Below are positions 25,759 to 33,236 of a DNA stretch of 64,000 nucleotides, piece after piece. The notes beneath the pieces are model-generated. The model was not told the DNA's origin. It saw only the letters and a program-made list of their open reading frames with translations, and ran no database searches. The stretch is from Streptosporangium carneum. GTDB taxonomy: Bacteria; Actinomycetota; Actinomycetes; Streptosporangiales; Streptosporangiaceae. The stretch covers positions 124,001 through 188,000 of the forward strand of contig NZ_BSEV01000014.1 in assembly GCF_027922005.1 (NCBI RefSeq), in the 5' to 3' direction. The position numbers were made by a program, and so were the translations under genes. The stretch's first letter is position 1; every line of letters starts with the position of its first letter.

Positions 25759-27018
25759 TCAGGGCCAGTCGAGGGAGGGACGGAGCGGCACGTGGGCCTC
25801 GCCCTGGGCGTCGAGTTTCACCCCGAGGACCTGGTGAAGCTGGATCTTGTTGCGCTCGAAGCCGACCACACAGCCCGCCATGTAGAGCCGCCACACCCTG
25901 GCCGTGCCCTGCCCGACCTCCTCGACCGCCTCGTCCCAGTGGTCGTCGAGGTTGGCGCACCAGTAGCGGAGGGTCTGCGCGTAGTGCTCGCGCAGGTTCT
26001 CCTCGTGGCGGATCTCGAAGCCGGTGTCCTCCATCTGGCGGACGAGGTAGCCGACCGACTCGAGCTCCCCGTCGGGGAAGACGTAGCGGTTGATGAAGCC
26101 GCCCGCGTTGAGGGTCTTCTCCGTGCCGGTCGGCCTGGTGATGCAGTGGTTGAGGATGCGCCCGCCCGGCACCAGCTTGTCGTACAGGAACTTGAAGTAG
26201 AACGGGAGCTGGTCCTTGCCGATGTGCTCGGTCAGGCCGATCGAGCTGACGGCGTCGAACCCGCTCTCCTTGACGTCCCGGTAGTCCATGTGACGGACCT
26301 CCGCCAGGTCGCCGAGCCCCGCCTCCGCGATGGCCTTCTGCGCCCACTCGGCCTGCTGACGCGACAGCGTGACTCCCAGTGCCTTCACGCCGTACTCACG
26401 GGCGGCGTGGATGACCATCCCGCCCCAGCCGCAGCCCACGTCCAGCAGGCGCATCCCCGGCTTCAGGCCCAGCTTCCTGGCCACCAGGTCGAACTTGGTG
26501 TGCTGCGCCTCCTCCAGCGTGGACTGCTCGGTGGGGAAGACCGCACAGGTGTAGGCCATGGACGGGCCGAGCACCCAGGAGTAGAACTTGTTGGACACGT
26601 CGTAGTGGTGGTGGATCGCCTCGGCGTCACGCTGCTTGGCGTGCCTGCTGCCCATCTTGGCCAGCACGCTGCGCCGCACCTCCTGGGGAGGAGGCTGCAC
26701 CCGCATCATCAGGGGCTTGACGCCGAGCGCGCGCACCGCGCCGATCTTCTGAGCGGTGGTGATGTCGTTGATGGTGAGCGACCACATCCGCGACAGGAGG
26801 GAGTACATGTCCCCGTCGACATTGATGTGTCCTGAGATGTAGGCCCTGGCGAGGCCGAGCTCGCCCGGGGCCTGGGCGAGATAGGCCACCGCGGCCGGGG
26901 ATTTGACCTCGATGCCGATGTCCGCACCGTCAGGGCCTGCCTTGCTGCCGTCGTAGGCACTGAAACGGATCCCAGCCCCTGAGCCGACGACCATCTCGAA
27001 GATCTCTGCGAGCCTCAC
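25759..27018 (-). CDS. tmsB: SAM-dependent fatty-acid methyltransferase, TmsB/UfaA1-like
   Basis: This 419-residue member of the cyclopropane-fatty-acid synthase family has the SAM-binding motif LLDVGCGWGGM, the preceding YDVSNKFYSWVLG and TYTCAVF-type blocks, and the C-terminal ARVWRLYMAGCVVGFERNKIQLHQVLGVK. Next to a TmsA-type FAD reductase, it is best read as TmsB (BfaB), which methylates the double bond of oleoyl phospholipid to a 10-methylene intermediate. The GTG at 27018 has GGAGG 8 nt upstream. It lies 12 nt downstream of tmsA, so the two are co-transcribed. A simple cyclopropane synthase role is less likely given the partner. Confidence 0.85.
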   Translation of the reverse strand: MRLAEIFEMVVGSGAGIRFSAYDGSKAGPDGADIGIEVKSPAAVAYLAQAPGELGLARAYISGHINVDGDMYSLLSRMWSLTINDITTAQKIGAVRALGVKPLMMRVQPPPQEVRRSVLAKMGSRHAKQRDAEAIHHHYDVSNKFYSWVLGPSMAYTCAVFPTEQSTLEEAQHTKFDLVARKLGLKPGMRLLDVGCGWGGMVIHAAREYGVKALGVTLSRQQAEWAQKAIAEAGLGDLAEVRHMDYRDVKESGFDAVSSIGLTEHIGKDQLPFYFKFLYDKLVPGGRILNHCITRPTGTEKTLNAGGFINRYVFPDGELESVGYLVRQMEDTGFEIRHEENLREHYAQTLRYWCANLDDHWDEAVEEVGQGTARVWRLYMAGCVVGFERNKIQLHQVLGVKLDAQGEAHVPLRPSLDWP

Positions 27019-27030
27019 AGATTCAACCTC

Positions 27031-28398
27031 CTAACGCCCCCGTACACACTTGTCGTAGAGGTCGAGCAATCGGCCACCCGCATCGTATGCCCGCTTTACC
27101 GGCCAGTAGGCCGTTCCGTTATAGAACTGCCAGAACTCGTCCTTGGGGTAGAACGACGTGGAGTACAGCGACTTGTGCCCGTCAAGTTCGTGCACCCGGC
27201 GTTCGATGAGGCGGTTGTAGTAGCCGTCGAACTGACCTCTGGGCAACGGAACCGTACCCCAGAAGCCAAAGTTGACATAGAGACGCTCCGGCTCGAGGGG
27301 ATAGAGCGGCCACTCGCCCGAGGCCTTCAGCGGGCACATCCACACCGGCTCCATGCCGACCTTGTCGTGGAAGAACTCCAGGAACTCGGCGCCGCGCTCG
27401 ACGGGCACCTCGACGTCCTGGATGACCGACTCCTGCAGGGGCCTGCCCCGCCAGCGGTCGACCCGGGCGACCACGCCGTACTTCCGGTCGAGGCCGACGA
27501 GCCTGCGGTAGACGTCGGAGCGCATCCACTTGCGCGGCATCAGCGAGCGCACCAGCGGCTCCTGCACGCCGAAGGCCCGCGAGCACCAGAACCAGTCGGT
27601 GTCCCAGCGCCAGAGGTAGTCACGGACGGTCAGCCAGTCACGGGTCCTGGTCTGGATCGACCGGTAGTAGATGCGCATGCCCGTGTAGTCGGACAGGTAG
27701 GGGGCCTTGTCCGCGAAACGGCCGACGGTGACGTACATCTCGCCGGGGCCGAAGAACGTGCCGTCCACGAAGTCGACGGACTCGCCGTCATGCTCGCCGC
27801 GCTCGCAGATCTCCTTCATCGCGATCATGCACTTGTCCGCGTCGGCGAACGGGATGTGGGTCAGCCTGACGTACGGCTGGACGCGCTTGAGCTTGATCCG
27901 GATCCTCAGCGCGTAGCCGAGCGTGCCGTAGGAGTTGGGGAAGGCGCGGAACAGGTCGCGGTGCTCGTTGTCGTCGCGCGCCACGACGATCCGGCCGTCG
28001 CCGGTGAGGATCTCCAGCTCCTCGACCGACTCGTGCGGCAGCCCGTCGCGGAAGCTGGTGGACTCGATGCCCAGCCCGGTCACCGCACCGCCCAGCGTGA
28101 TCGTCTTCAGCTGCGGCACGACGTACGGCATGAGCCCGTGGGCGAGCGTGGCGTCCACCAGGTTCTCGTAGGTGGTCATGCCCTGGACCTCGGCGGTCAT
28201 GGCGACCGGATCCACCTCGATGACCTGGTCGAGGTCACGGGCCGACAGCTTCGCCCCCTGGGCGCCGTCCCTGAACCGGAACAGGTTCGTGGTCGCCTTG
28301 GCCAGCCGGGGCACCGAGTCGTCCGGAATCGCGGCGTAGGAGTCCCTGATCTGCTCCACGGCACGTCTGTGCGCCGCCATCTGTGTCATCTGTTCCAC
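27031..28398 (-). CDS. tmsA: FAD-dependent 10-methylene reductase, TmsA-like
   Basis: This 455-residue FAD_binding_4 flavoprotein has the binding motif TITLGGAVTGLGIESTSFRDGL and the C-terminal region found in the Rv0449c/DHCR24-like group (YVNFGFWGTVP, SLYSTSFYPKDEFWQFYNG). With the methyltransferase 12 nt downstream it matches the tmsAB (bfaAB) pair that makes 10-methylstearic (tuberculostearic) acid in mycobacteria and Thermomonospora. TmsA reduces the methylene intermediate. The third gene tmsC found in some species is absent here. The start is a GTG at 28398 with GGGGGTGATG upstream. Confidence 0.85.
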   Translation of the reverse strand: MEQMTQMAAHRRAVEQIRDSYAAIPDDSVPRLAKATTNLFRFRDGAQGAKLSARDLDQVIEVDPVAMTAEVQGMTTYENLVDATLAHGLMPYVVPQLKTITLGGAVTGLGIESTSFRDGLPHESVEELEILTGDGRIVVARDDNEHRDLFRAFPNSYGTLGYALRIRIKLKRVQPYVRLTHIPFADADKCMIAMKEICERGEHDGESVDFVDGTFFGPGEMYVTVGRFADKAPYLSDYTGMRIYYRSIQTRTRDWLTVRDYLWRWDTDWFWCSRAFGVQEPLVRSLMPRKWMRSDVYRRLVGLDRKYGVVARVDRWRGRPLQESVIQDVEVPVERGAEFLEFFHDKVGMEPVWMCPLKASGEWPLYPLEPERLYVNFGFWGTVPLPRGQFDGYYNRLIERRVHELDGHKSLYSTSFYPKDEFWQFYNGTAYWPVKRAYDAGGRLLDLYDKCVRGR

Positions 28399-28531
28399 AG
28401 GACATCACCCCCAGGGCTCCCATAGTAAAGATCGCCTCTAGCACGTTATATCTCGGATGTCCCGGGAGCCAGGTGGGACACGGTAAACGCGTGGAAACTC
28501 TACGGCGACCCCGTTCCGAGCCCGCGGCGGG

Positions 28532-28620
28532 TCACTGTCCAGGCACCGCCCGGGCGCCGTCTGAGCACTGTCCGGGCACCGTCTGAGCACCGTCTGAGCA
28601 CTGTCCGGCGCTGTCCGGGC
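28532..28620. repeat. 11-bp tandem repeat array
   Basis: A GCACYGTCYGR-type unit recurs with start positions 28532, 28543, 28554, 28565, 28576, 28587 and 28598, exactly 11 bp apart, with a shifted eighth unit. It lies between the kinase stop (28627) and the tmsA promoter. The function is unknown. Confidence 0.8.
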
Positions 28621-28626
28621 GGCGGG

Positions 28627-30240
28627 TCACTCCCCTCCGCGCGGCTGGAAGCTCGCGAACACCTGGTTCATCAGGGGGACCTGGCTCTTCCACTCGGCGG
28701 AGGAGGTGGCCCAGCTCAGCACCATGACCGTGTCGCCGACCGCGATGAACCTGCTTATCTCGTGGTAGTTCGTGCCCGGGCTGGCCCACGGCACGCCGCC
28801 GACGTCCGTCGCCTTCCAGTTGAACTCCCACTGCAGGCCCGTGCCGTAGGCGAGGGGAATCCGCGTGGTGCGGTCGGCGCCGATCTCGCTCCACTGCGCG
28901 GCGTTCTCCTTGACGGTCCGCTGGACCGTCTCGAGGCTCTCCAGGGGGCCGGGAAGCACCTCGACCGACATGTGGGCCATGCCGTCGGGGCGCAGCCACT
29001 GGGTGTATCCGGTCTCGGGCGCCCAGTCGCCCTTCCAGCTCGCCGGATAGCGGATGGACCAGTTCTCCGGCGCTCTGGCCCGCCAGGTCCTCAGCCGCGC
29101 CGCGGTCTCGGCGGGCCTGCTCCTGGTGACCCTGGGCGAGGGCGACTCGCTCACCGGGCTCGTCGTCGCGGTGGCGACGACGGCGGTCGGGGAGCTCGAC
29201 GGGTCGGGCTGCCGCTCCTGCGCGGCCGGAGGGGCCGCCGTCTCGCCGGAGCTCGTCATCGCCACGGCCGCCGCGCCGCCTCCGGCTAGAACGACCACCG
29301 CGGCGACGACCAGCGCGACCTTGCCCCCTCCGCCGCTCTGGCGCTTTCTCCGCCTCCTGGCGGGCATCGTCGCGGTCGGGGCCTGCCCCGTGGGGAGCCT
29401 TCCCGTACGGCGCGGCGCGGTGCCGGAGGGGTCGTCGGCCGCCTGGGCCAGCAGCAGGTCGGCCTGCTCGGCGCTCAGCCGGCGCCCGGGGTCGCGCTGG
29501 AGCAGGCCGGAGAGCACCTCGTGCATCGCGGGCGGCACCCGGCTGAAGTCGGGCTCCTCGGTGAGGAGCGCGCCGAGGGTGGCGATGGCGTCGCGGCGCT
29601 CGAAGGGGCCGTGGCCGAGCAACGCGGCGTACAGGGTGGCGCCGAGCGCCCACAGGTCCGACCACGGCCCCGCGTCGGCGTTCGTGGCGCGCTCCGGCGG
29701 CAGGAAGCTCGGCGAGCCCGTCACCATGCCGGTCTGGGTGAGCGAGGTGTCCCCCTCGACGGTGGCGATGCCGAAGTCGGTGAGCACGGCCCTGCCGTCG
29801 GGGGCGAGAAGGATGTTGCTCGGCTTGACGTCGCGGTGCAGGATCCCGGCCTCGTGGGCCGCCTGGAGGGCCGACAGCACCTGGCGTCCGATGTCGGCGA
29901 CCTGCCGCACCGGCAGCAGCCCCGCCTCGTCGAGGCCGCGGGCCCTGACGAGCTCCATGATGATCCAGGGGCGGCCGTCCTGTTCGGCGACGTCGTAGAC
30001 CGCCACGATGTTGCGGTGGTTGAGCCTGGCGGCGGTCCTGGCCTCACGGGAGGTGCGGGCGAGCTGGCGCTCGTGCTCGGCGGGGGCGAGGTTCGACGGG
30101 AGCAGCACCTCCTTGACGGCGACCGGGCGGTCGAGGAGGGTGTCGTATCCCTCCCACACCACACCCATGCCGCCGCGGCCGAGCTCTCTCAGCAGTCGAT
30201 AACGCCCAGCGACCACCCGTTCACTGTGCGGATATGTCAT
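28627..30240 (-). CDS. Membrane-anchored Ser/Thr protein kinase (PknB-like)
   Basis: This 537-residue receptor-type kinase has its catalytic domain at residues 13-265, with Gly-loop GRGGMG (21-26), Lys43 (AVKEV), Glu66, catalytic HRDVKPSN (Asp137) and DFG (Asp155). A TQTG...TGSPSFLPPE activation segment follows. A basic juxtamembrane stretch precedes one transmembrane helix (about 307-327). The extracellular part is a Pro/Ser-rich linker and a roughly 150-residue domain (ENWSIRYPASWKGDW to NQVFASFQP) without PASTA repeats, so the ligand differs from that of PknB. The ATG at 30240 has AGGGG 7 nt upstream. It is divergent from the racemase-like gene. Confidence 0.94.
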   Translation of the reverse strand: MTYPHSERVVAGRYRLLRELGRGGMGVVWEGYDTLLDRPVAVKEVLLPSNLAPAEHERQLARTSREARTAARLNHRNIVAVYDVAEQDGRPWIIMELVRARGLDEAGLLPVRQVADIGRQVLSALQAAHEAGILHRDVKPSNILLAPDGRAVLTDFGIATVEGDTSLTQTGMVTGSPSFLPPERATNADAGPWSDLWALGATLYAALLGHGPFERRDAIATLGALLTEEPDFSRVPPAMHEVLSGLLQRDPGRRLSAEQADLLLAQAADDPSGTAPRRTGRLPTGQAPTATMPARRRRKRQSGGGGKVALVVAAVVVLAGGGAAAVAMTSSGETAAPPAAQERQPDPSSSPTAVVATATTSPVSESPSPRVTRSRPAETAARLRTWRARAPENWSIRYPASWKGDWAPETGYTQWLRPDGMAHMSVEVLPGPLESLETVQRTVKENAAQWSEIGADRTTRIPLAYGTGLQWEFNWKATDVGGVPWASPGTNYHEISRFIAVGDTVMVLSWATSSAEWKSQVPLMNQVFASFQPRGGE

Positions 30241-30522
30241 CGCGCGACCCCTAGTCCCATTCAAATAGGGCGCAAGTTTCCCATATCGCCTGGAGGCTCG
30301 TGCGCCGCCGAGGGATGCCTTGCCACAGAAAGCCGAACGTTGTTCTACTTGGCCGGAGGGGAAGGCCACCAGATCGTACCAAGCATCCGGTTGACGCGAC
30401 CGTGTCACGACGGAGCCGACACAGCAGCCGACGCAGCAGCCGCCACGACGACCGCCACGATGGCCGACGCGGCGCCCCGAACGCGGCCGGCACGCGACCG
30501 AAACAGCGACGAGGAGACGCCG

Positions 30523-31656
30523 ATGGAACGCGCGACCAGGAGCGGCCCGCTGGCCGGAGTGCGCGTGCTGGAGCTGGCGGGCCTGGCCCCAGGGCCGTTC
30601 GCCGGGATGATGCTGGCCGACCACGGCGCCGAGGTGCTGCGGGTCGAGCGCGCCGCGACCGTCGCCGCGGCCGGGGACGAGCCGAGGCACGGGGTGATGG
30701 ACCGGGGAAAACGGACGATCGGCCTGGACCTGAAGTCGCCCGAAGGGGTGGCCGCCTTCAAGCAGCTGGCGGGCGGCGCCGACGTGGTCATCGAGGTCTA
30801 CCGCCCCGGGGTCGCGGAACGGCTCGGCATCGGCCCCGCCGACCTGCACGCGGTCAACCCCCGCCTCGTCTACGGGCGGATCACCGGCTGGGGCCAGGAG
30901 GGACCGCTCGCCTCGGCCGCCGGGCACGACATCGACTACATCGCGCTCTCCGGCGTCCTGTCGGCGCTGGGGCGCGAGGGCGAGCGGCCGACCCCGCCGA
31001 TCAACCTCCTCGGAGACTTCGCGGGCGGCGGGCTCATGCTGGCCTACGGCGTGCTGCTCGCGCTCGTCGAACGGGAGCGGACCGGCGTGGGCCGGGTGGT
31101 CGACGCGGCCATGGTCGACGGGGCCGCGACGCTGTTCGCGATGTTCTGCCCCGAAGCCCAGAGCGGCCGATGGGGGGCGCGCGGCACGAACCTGCTCGAC
31201 ACCGGCGCGCCCATGTACGACACCTACGAGACCGCCGACGGAAAGTTCCTCGCGGTCGGGGCGCTCGAGCCGCGGTTCTGGGCGGAGATGGTCTCGTTGA
31301 TGGGCCTTTCCGACCTGCCCGACCGGGACGACAGGTCCCAGTGGCCCGCACTGCGGCGACGGCTGGCCGAGGCGTTCGGGTCCAGGACCCGCGCCGAGTG
31401 GGAGGCGGTCTTCGAGGGGTCGGACGCGTGCGTCTCCCCGGTGCTGGAGATGACCGAGGCGGCCGACCACCCGCACAACAAGGCGCGCGGCACATTCGTC
31501 GAGGTCGGCGGCGTCCGCCAGCCCGCTCCCGCGCCGCGCCTGCTCGGCGTGCCCGAGCAGGATCTCTCCCCCGCGACCCGGCTGGCCGACCTCTCCTCGT
31601 GGGGTCTGTCCGCCGAGGCTCAGACCCGGCTGCGCGAGGCCGGGACTCTCGTCTGA
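30523..31656 (+). CDS. CaiB/BaiF family CoA transferase, alpha-methylacyl-CoA racemase-like
   Basis: This 377-residue family III protein starts GVRVLELAGLAPGPFAGMMLADHGAEVLRVE and has the conserved RITGWGQEGPLA, GHDIDYIALSG and GDFAGGGLMLAYGV blocks of AMACR. AMACR-type enzymes epimerise 2-methyl-branched acyl-CoAs; close relatives transfer CoA. The GHDIDY block carries the catalytic His/Asp positions of the racemase subgroup, which I favour. The ATG at 30523 has GAGGAG 6 nt upstream. It would complement the nearby P450, GMC oxidoreductase and acyl-CoA synthetase in branched-chain lipid or sterol side-chain oxidation. Confidence 0.9.
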   Translation: MERATRSGPLAGVRVLELAGLAPGPFAGMMLADHGAEVLRVERAATVAAAGDEPRHGVMDRGKRTIGLDLKSPEGVAAFKQLAGGADVVIEVYRPGVAERLGIGPADLHAVNPRLVYGRITGWGQEGPLASAAGHDIDYIALSGVLSALGREGERPTPPINLLGDFAGGGLMLAYGVLLALVERERTGVGRVVDAAMVDGAATLFAMFCPEAQSGRWGARGTNLLDTGAPMYDTYETADGKFLAVGALEPRFWAEMVSLMGLSDLPDRDDRSQWPALRRRLAEAFGSRTRAEWEAVFEGSDACVSPVLEMTEAADHPHNKARGTFVEVGGVRQPAPAPRLLGVPEQDLSPATRLADLSSWGLSAEAQTRLREAGTLV

Positions 31657-31690
31657 CGGCTCTGACGGTCGTCACCGTTCACCCGCTCCG

Positions 31691-31723
31691 AAGGCGGCAC
31701 ACCGGACACAGGTGTGCCGCCTT
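31691..31723 (+). terminator. Terminator hairpin
   Basis: A perfect 13-bp stem (AAGGCGGCACACC at 31691-31703, complement at 31711-31723) with a 7-nt loop follows the racemase-like gene by 34 nt and ends in a T-containing run. Confidence 0.8.
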
Positions 31724-31742
31724 CTGTCGTAGGTCTGGCGCT

Positions 31743-31766
31743 GAATGTAGTAGGTGTACTACATTC
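31743..31766. promoter_or_regulatory. Perfect inverted repeat upstream of the XRE gene
   Basis: GAATGTAGTA and TACTACATTC form perfect 10-bp arms around GGTG, centred about 90 bp before the XRE start. This is the typical size of an HTH-dimer operator and probably gives autoregulation of the downstream pair. Confidence 0.7.
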
Positions 31767-31844
31767 ATTCGCATGAGTACTGCACAATGCTCAGGCGAGC
31801 GGCGTCTCCCCGCTCAGCGCCCCTGAGCGCCCGGAGGACCCGCG

Positions 31845-32081
31845 ATGCCCACCGAAGACGTCTACAACCGGATCCCGATGCTGCGAGCCGAACGCGGCGT
31901 CTCCCGCAAGGACCTGGCGGCCGCGCTGGGGGTCCACTACCAGACCATCGGCTACCTGGAGCGCGGCGAGTACAGCCCGAGCCTGTTCCTCGCCCTGCGC
32001 ATCGCCGAGTACTTCGAGGTTCCCCTCGAGGTCGTCTTCTCCCTGAAACCGTTCCCGCGACTGGGCAGTGAGGTCAAGTGA
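31845..32081 (+). CDS. Small XRE-family HTH regulator
   Basis: This 78-residue protein is essentially one helix-turn-helix domain: NRIPMLRAERGVSRKDLAAALGVHYQTIGYLERGEYSPSL across residues 8-47, then a capping helix. Such short Cro-like proteins (YozG/YgzD type) are commonly paired with a small multi-pass membrane protein. The ATG at 31845 has GGAGGA 6 nt upstream. Its TGA stop overlaps the ATG of the next gene by one base, so the two are translationally coupled. The inverted repeat upstream is its likely operator. Confidence 0.92.
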   Translation: MPTEDVYNRIPMLRAERGVSRKDLAAALGVHYQTIGYLERGEYSPSLFLALRIAEYFEVPLEVVFSLKPFPRLGSEVK

Positions 32082-32665
32082 TGAGCACACTGAGGGAAAG
32101 CTGGGACCGCAGGCGGATCGAGGCGCTGCACACCGACCTGCTGCCCGGCTGGTACGCCACCCGGCGCAGGCGACGGCTGCTCGCCTCCGCAGGACTGGTC
32201 TCGATAGCGCTCATGTGGGTCAACGGCGCCCTGTTCTGGGCTCCCAAGGGTGACGTCGGCCCCACGATCGTCTACTTCACGCTGCTGGCGATCTCACTGG
32301 TGCTCTACTTCCCGGCGGTCACGCTGCTCAACGTCGCCACCCGCGGGCTCACCGAGCTGGCCGAGCGCCACCTGGACGAGCGTCAGCTGGGCGAACGGCT
32401 GCGCGCCGTGGCCCTGGCCCACCGCGCCATGACCGGTCTGATCGTCGTGCTGGCCGTCACCGTGTTGGCACTGAACGTGGCCAACGACCGTCACTTCTCC
32501 ATGCCGGGCTCGGCGCTGTTCCAGCTGACGATCGCACTGGCCCTGACCAACTTCGTGCTGCCCCTGATCGTCTCCGCCTGGCGGCTCCCCGACCCTCCTC
32601 CGGACGAGGAGGAGAACGGGCCGATCGGGGAGGGTCAGCGCATCGAGGGGAAGACCGCGACGTAG
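32081..32665 (+). CDS. Four-pass membrane protein coupled to XRE regulator
   Basis: This 194-residue protein has a charged N-terminus (about 1-35) and four predicted transmembrane helices in two hairpins: near residues 37-57, 68-90, 121-138 and 150-171. A conserved charged helix follows the second (LTELAERHLDERQLGERLRA). It is unnamed to me, but the XRE plus four-pass membrane protein arrangement is widespread in Gram-positive bacteria. In characterised cases the membrane partner restrains the regulator; this is inference here. Its 3' end overlaps the convergent effector-binding gene by 31 bp. Confidence 0.85.
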   Translation: MSTLRESWDRRRIEALHTDLLPGWYATRRRRRLLASAGLVSIALMWVNGALFWAPKGDVGPTIVYFTLLAISLVLYFPAVTLLNVATRGLTELAERHLDERQLGERLRAVALAHRAMTGLIVVLAVTVLALNVANDRHFSMPGSALFQLTIALALTNFVLPLIVSAWRLPDPPPDEEENGPIGEGQRIEGKTAT

Positions 32666-33120
32666 AGGTCGACGCCCTCGGGGTGGTGGATCTCCAGGTC
32701 GGTGGTGAAGGCGCGGGGCGGGGTGCCGCCGGACTCGGTGTGCTTCCACAGCCGCTGCCAGGCCTCAAGGAGCGCGCCCGGCATGGGCCCCCGTGCCTCG
32801 ACCTTCAGCGCCGGCACCGCGGGCACCCGCACCGCGACCATGCCCTCGGGCAGCGCGGCGGCGCTGCGCACGGCCACTCCGACGATCTGCGTGTACGACC
32901 CGTGGTGGTCGCTCTCATAGTCGGTCAGCACCGCGTAGAGGTTCTCGTCCACCCTGCCGGGAACATGGGCGAAGGCCCCGGGAGCTCCCGCCCGTGCCCA
33001 CAGCGCGCCGAGCCGTCCCCGGCCCTGCTCCATCTCGTCGGCGTTGGATGTCCGTACGGCATGGCCGACGACGAGCATCTCGGACCGATCGACAACGATC
33101 ACAGCGCCTCCCCTGGCCAT
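32635..33120 (-). CDS. GyrI-like/effector-binding domain protein (putative)
   Basis: This 161-residue cytosolic protein lacks an HTH. The arrangement of strands (AVLTDYESDHHGSYTQIVGVAV, MVAVRVPAVPALKVEARG) and the end (FTTDLEIHHPEGVDLYVAVFP) match the AraC-type effector-binding/GyrI-like fold, which binds small hydrophobic ligands. The ATG at 33120 has GGGAG 8 nt upstream; an upstream TTG at 33138 is less likely. It is convergent with the four-pass membrane protein, overlapping it by 31 bp, and divergent from guaB1. Confidence 0.75.
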   Translation of the reverse strand: MARGGAVIVVDRSEMLVVGHAVRTSNADEMEQGRGRLGALWARAGAPGAFAHVPGRVDENLYAVLTDYESDHHGSYTQIVGVAVRSAAALPEGMVAVRVPAVPALKVEARGPMPGALLEAWQRLWKHTESGGTPPRAFTTDLEIHHPEGVDLYVAVFPSMR

Positions 33121-33236
33121 CCCCTGAACTCCCCGCAAACCGGATCCTAGTGCCCCTCACGAGTGCTGCTCCCTCTTGGGGATCTTCAAAACGGGAACGC
33201 TCACCTTTAACTATTCACCGGACAAGGTGGACTTAC

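Noticed and set aside
30241..31476. N-terminal extension of the kinase frame opposite the racemase-like gene
   Set aside because: The kinase domain begins right after the ATG at 30240, which has its own ribosome site; the extension is antisense to a real gene.
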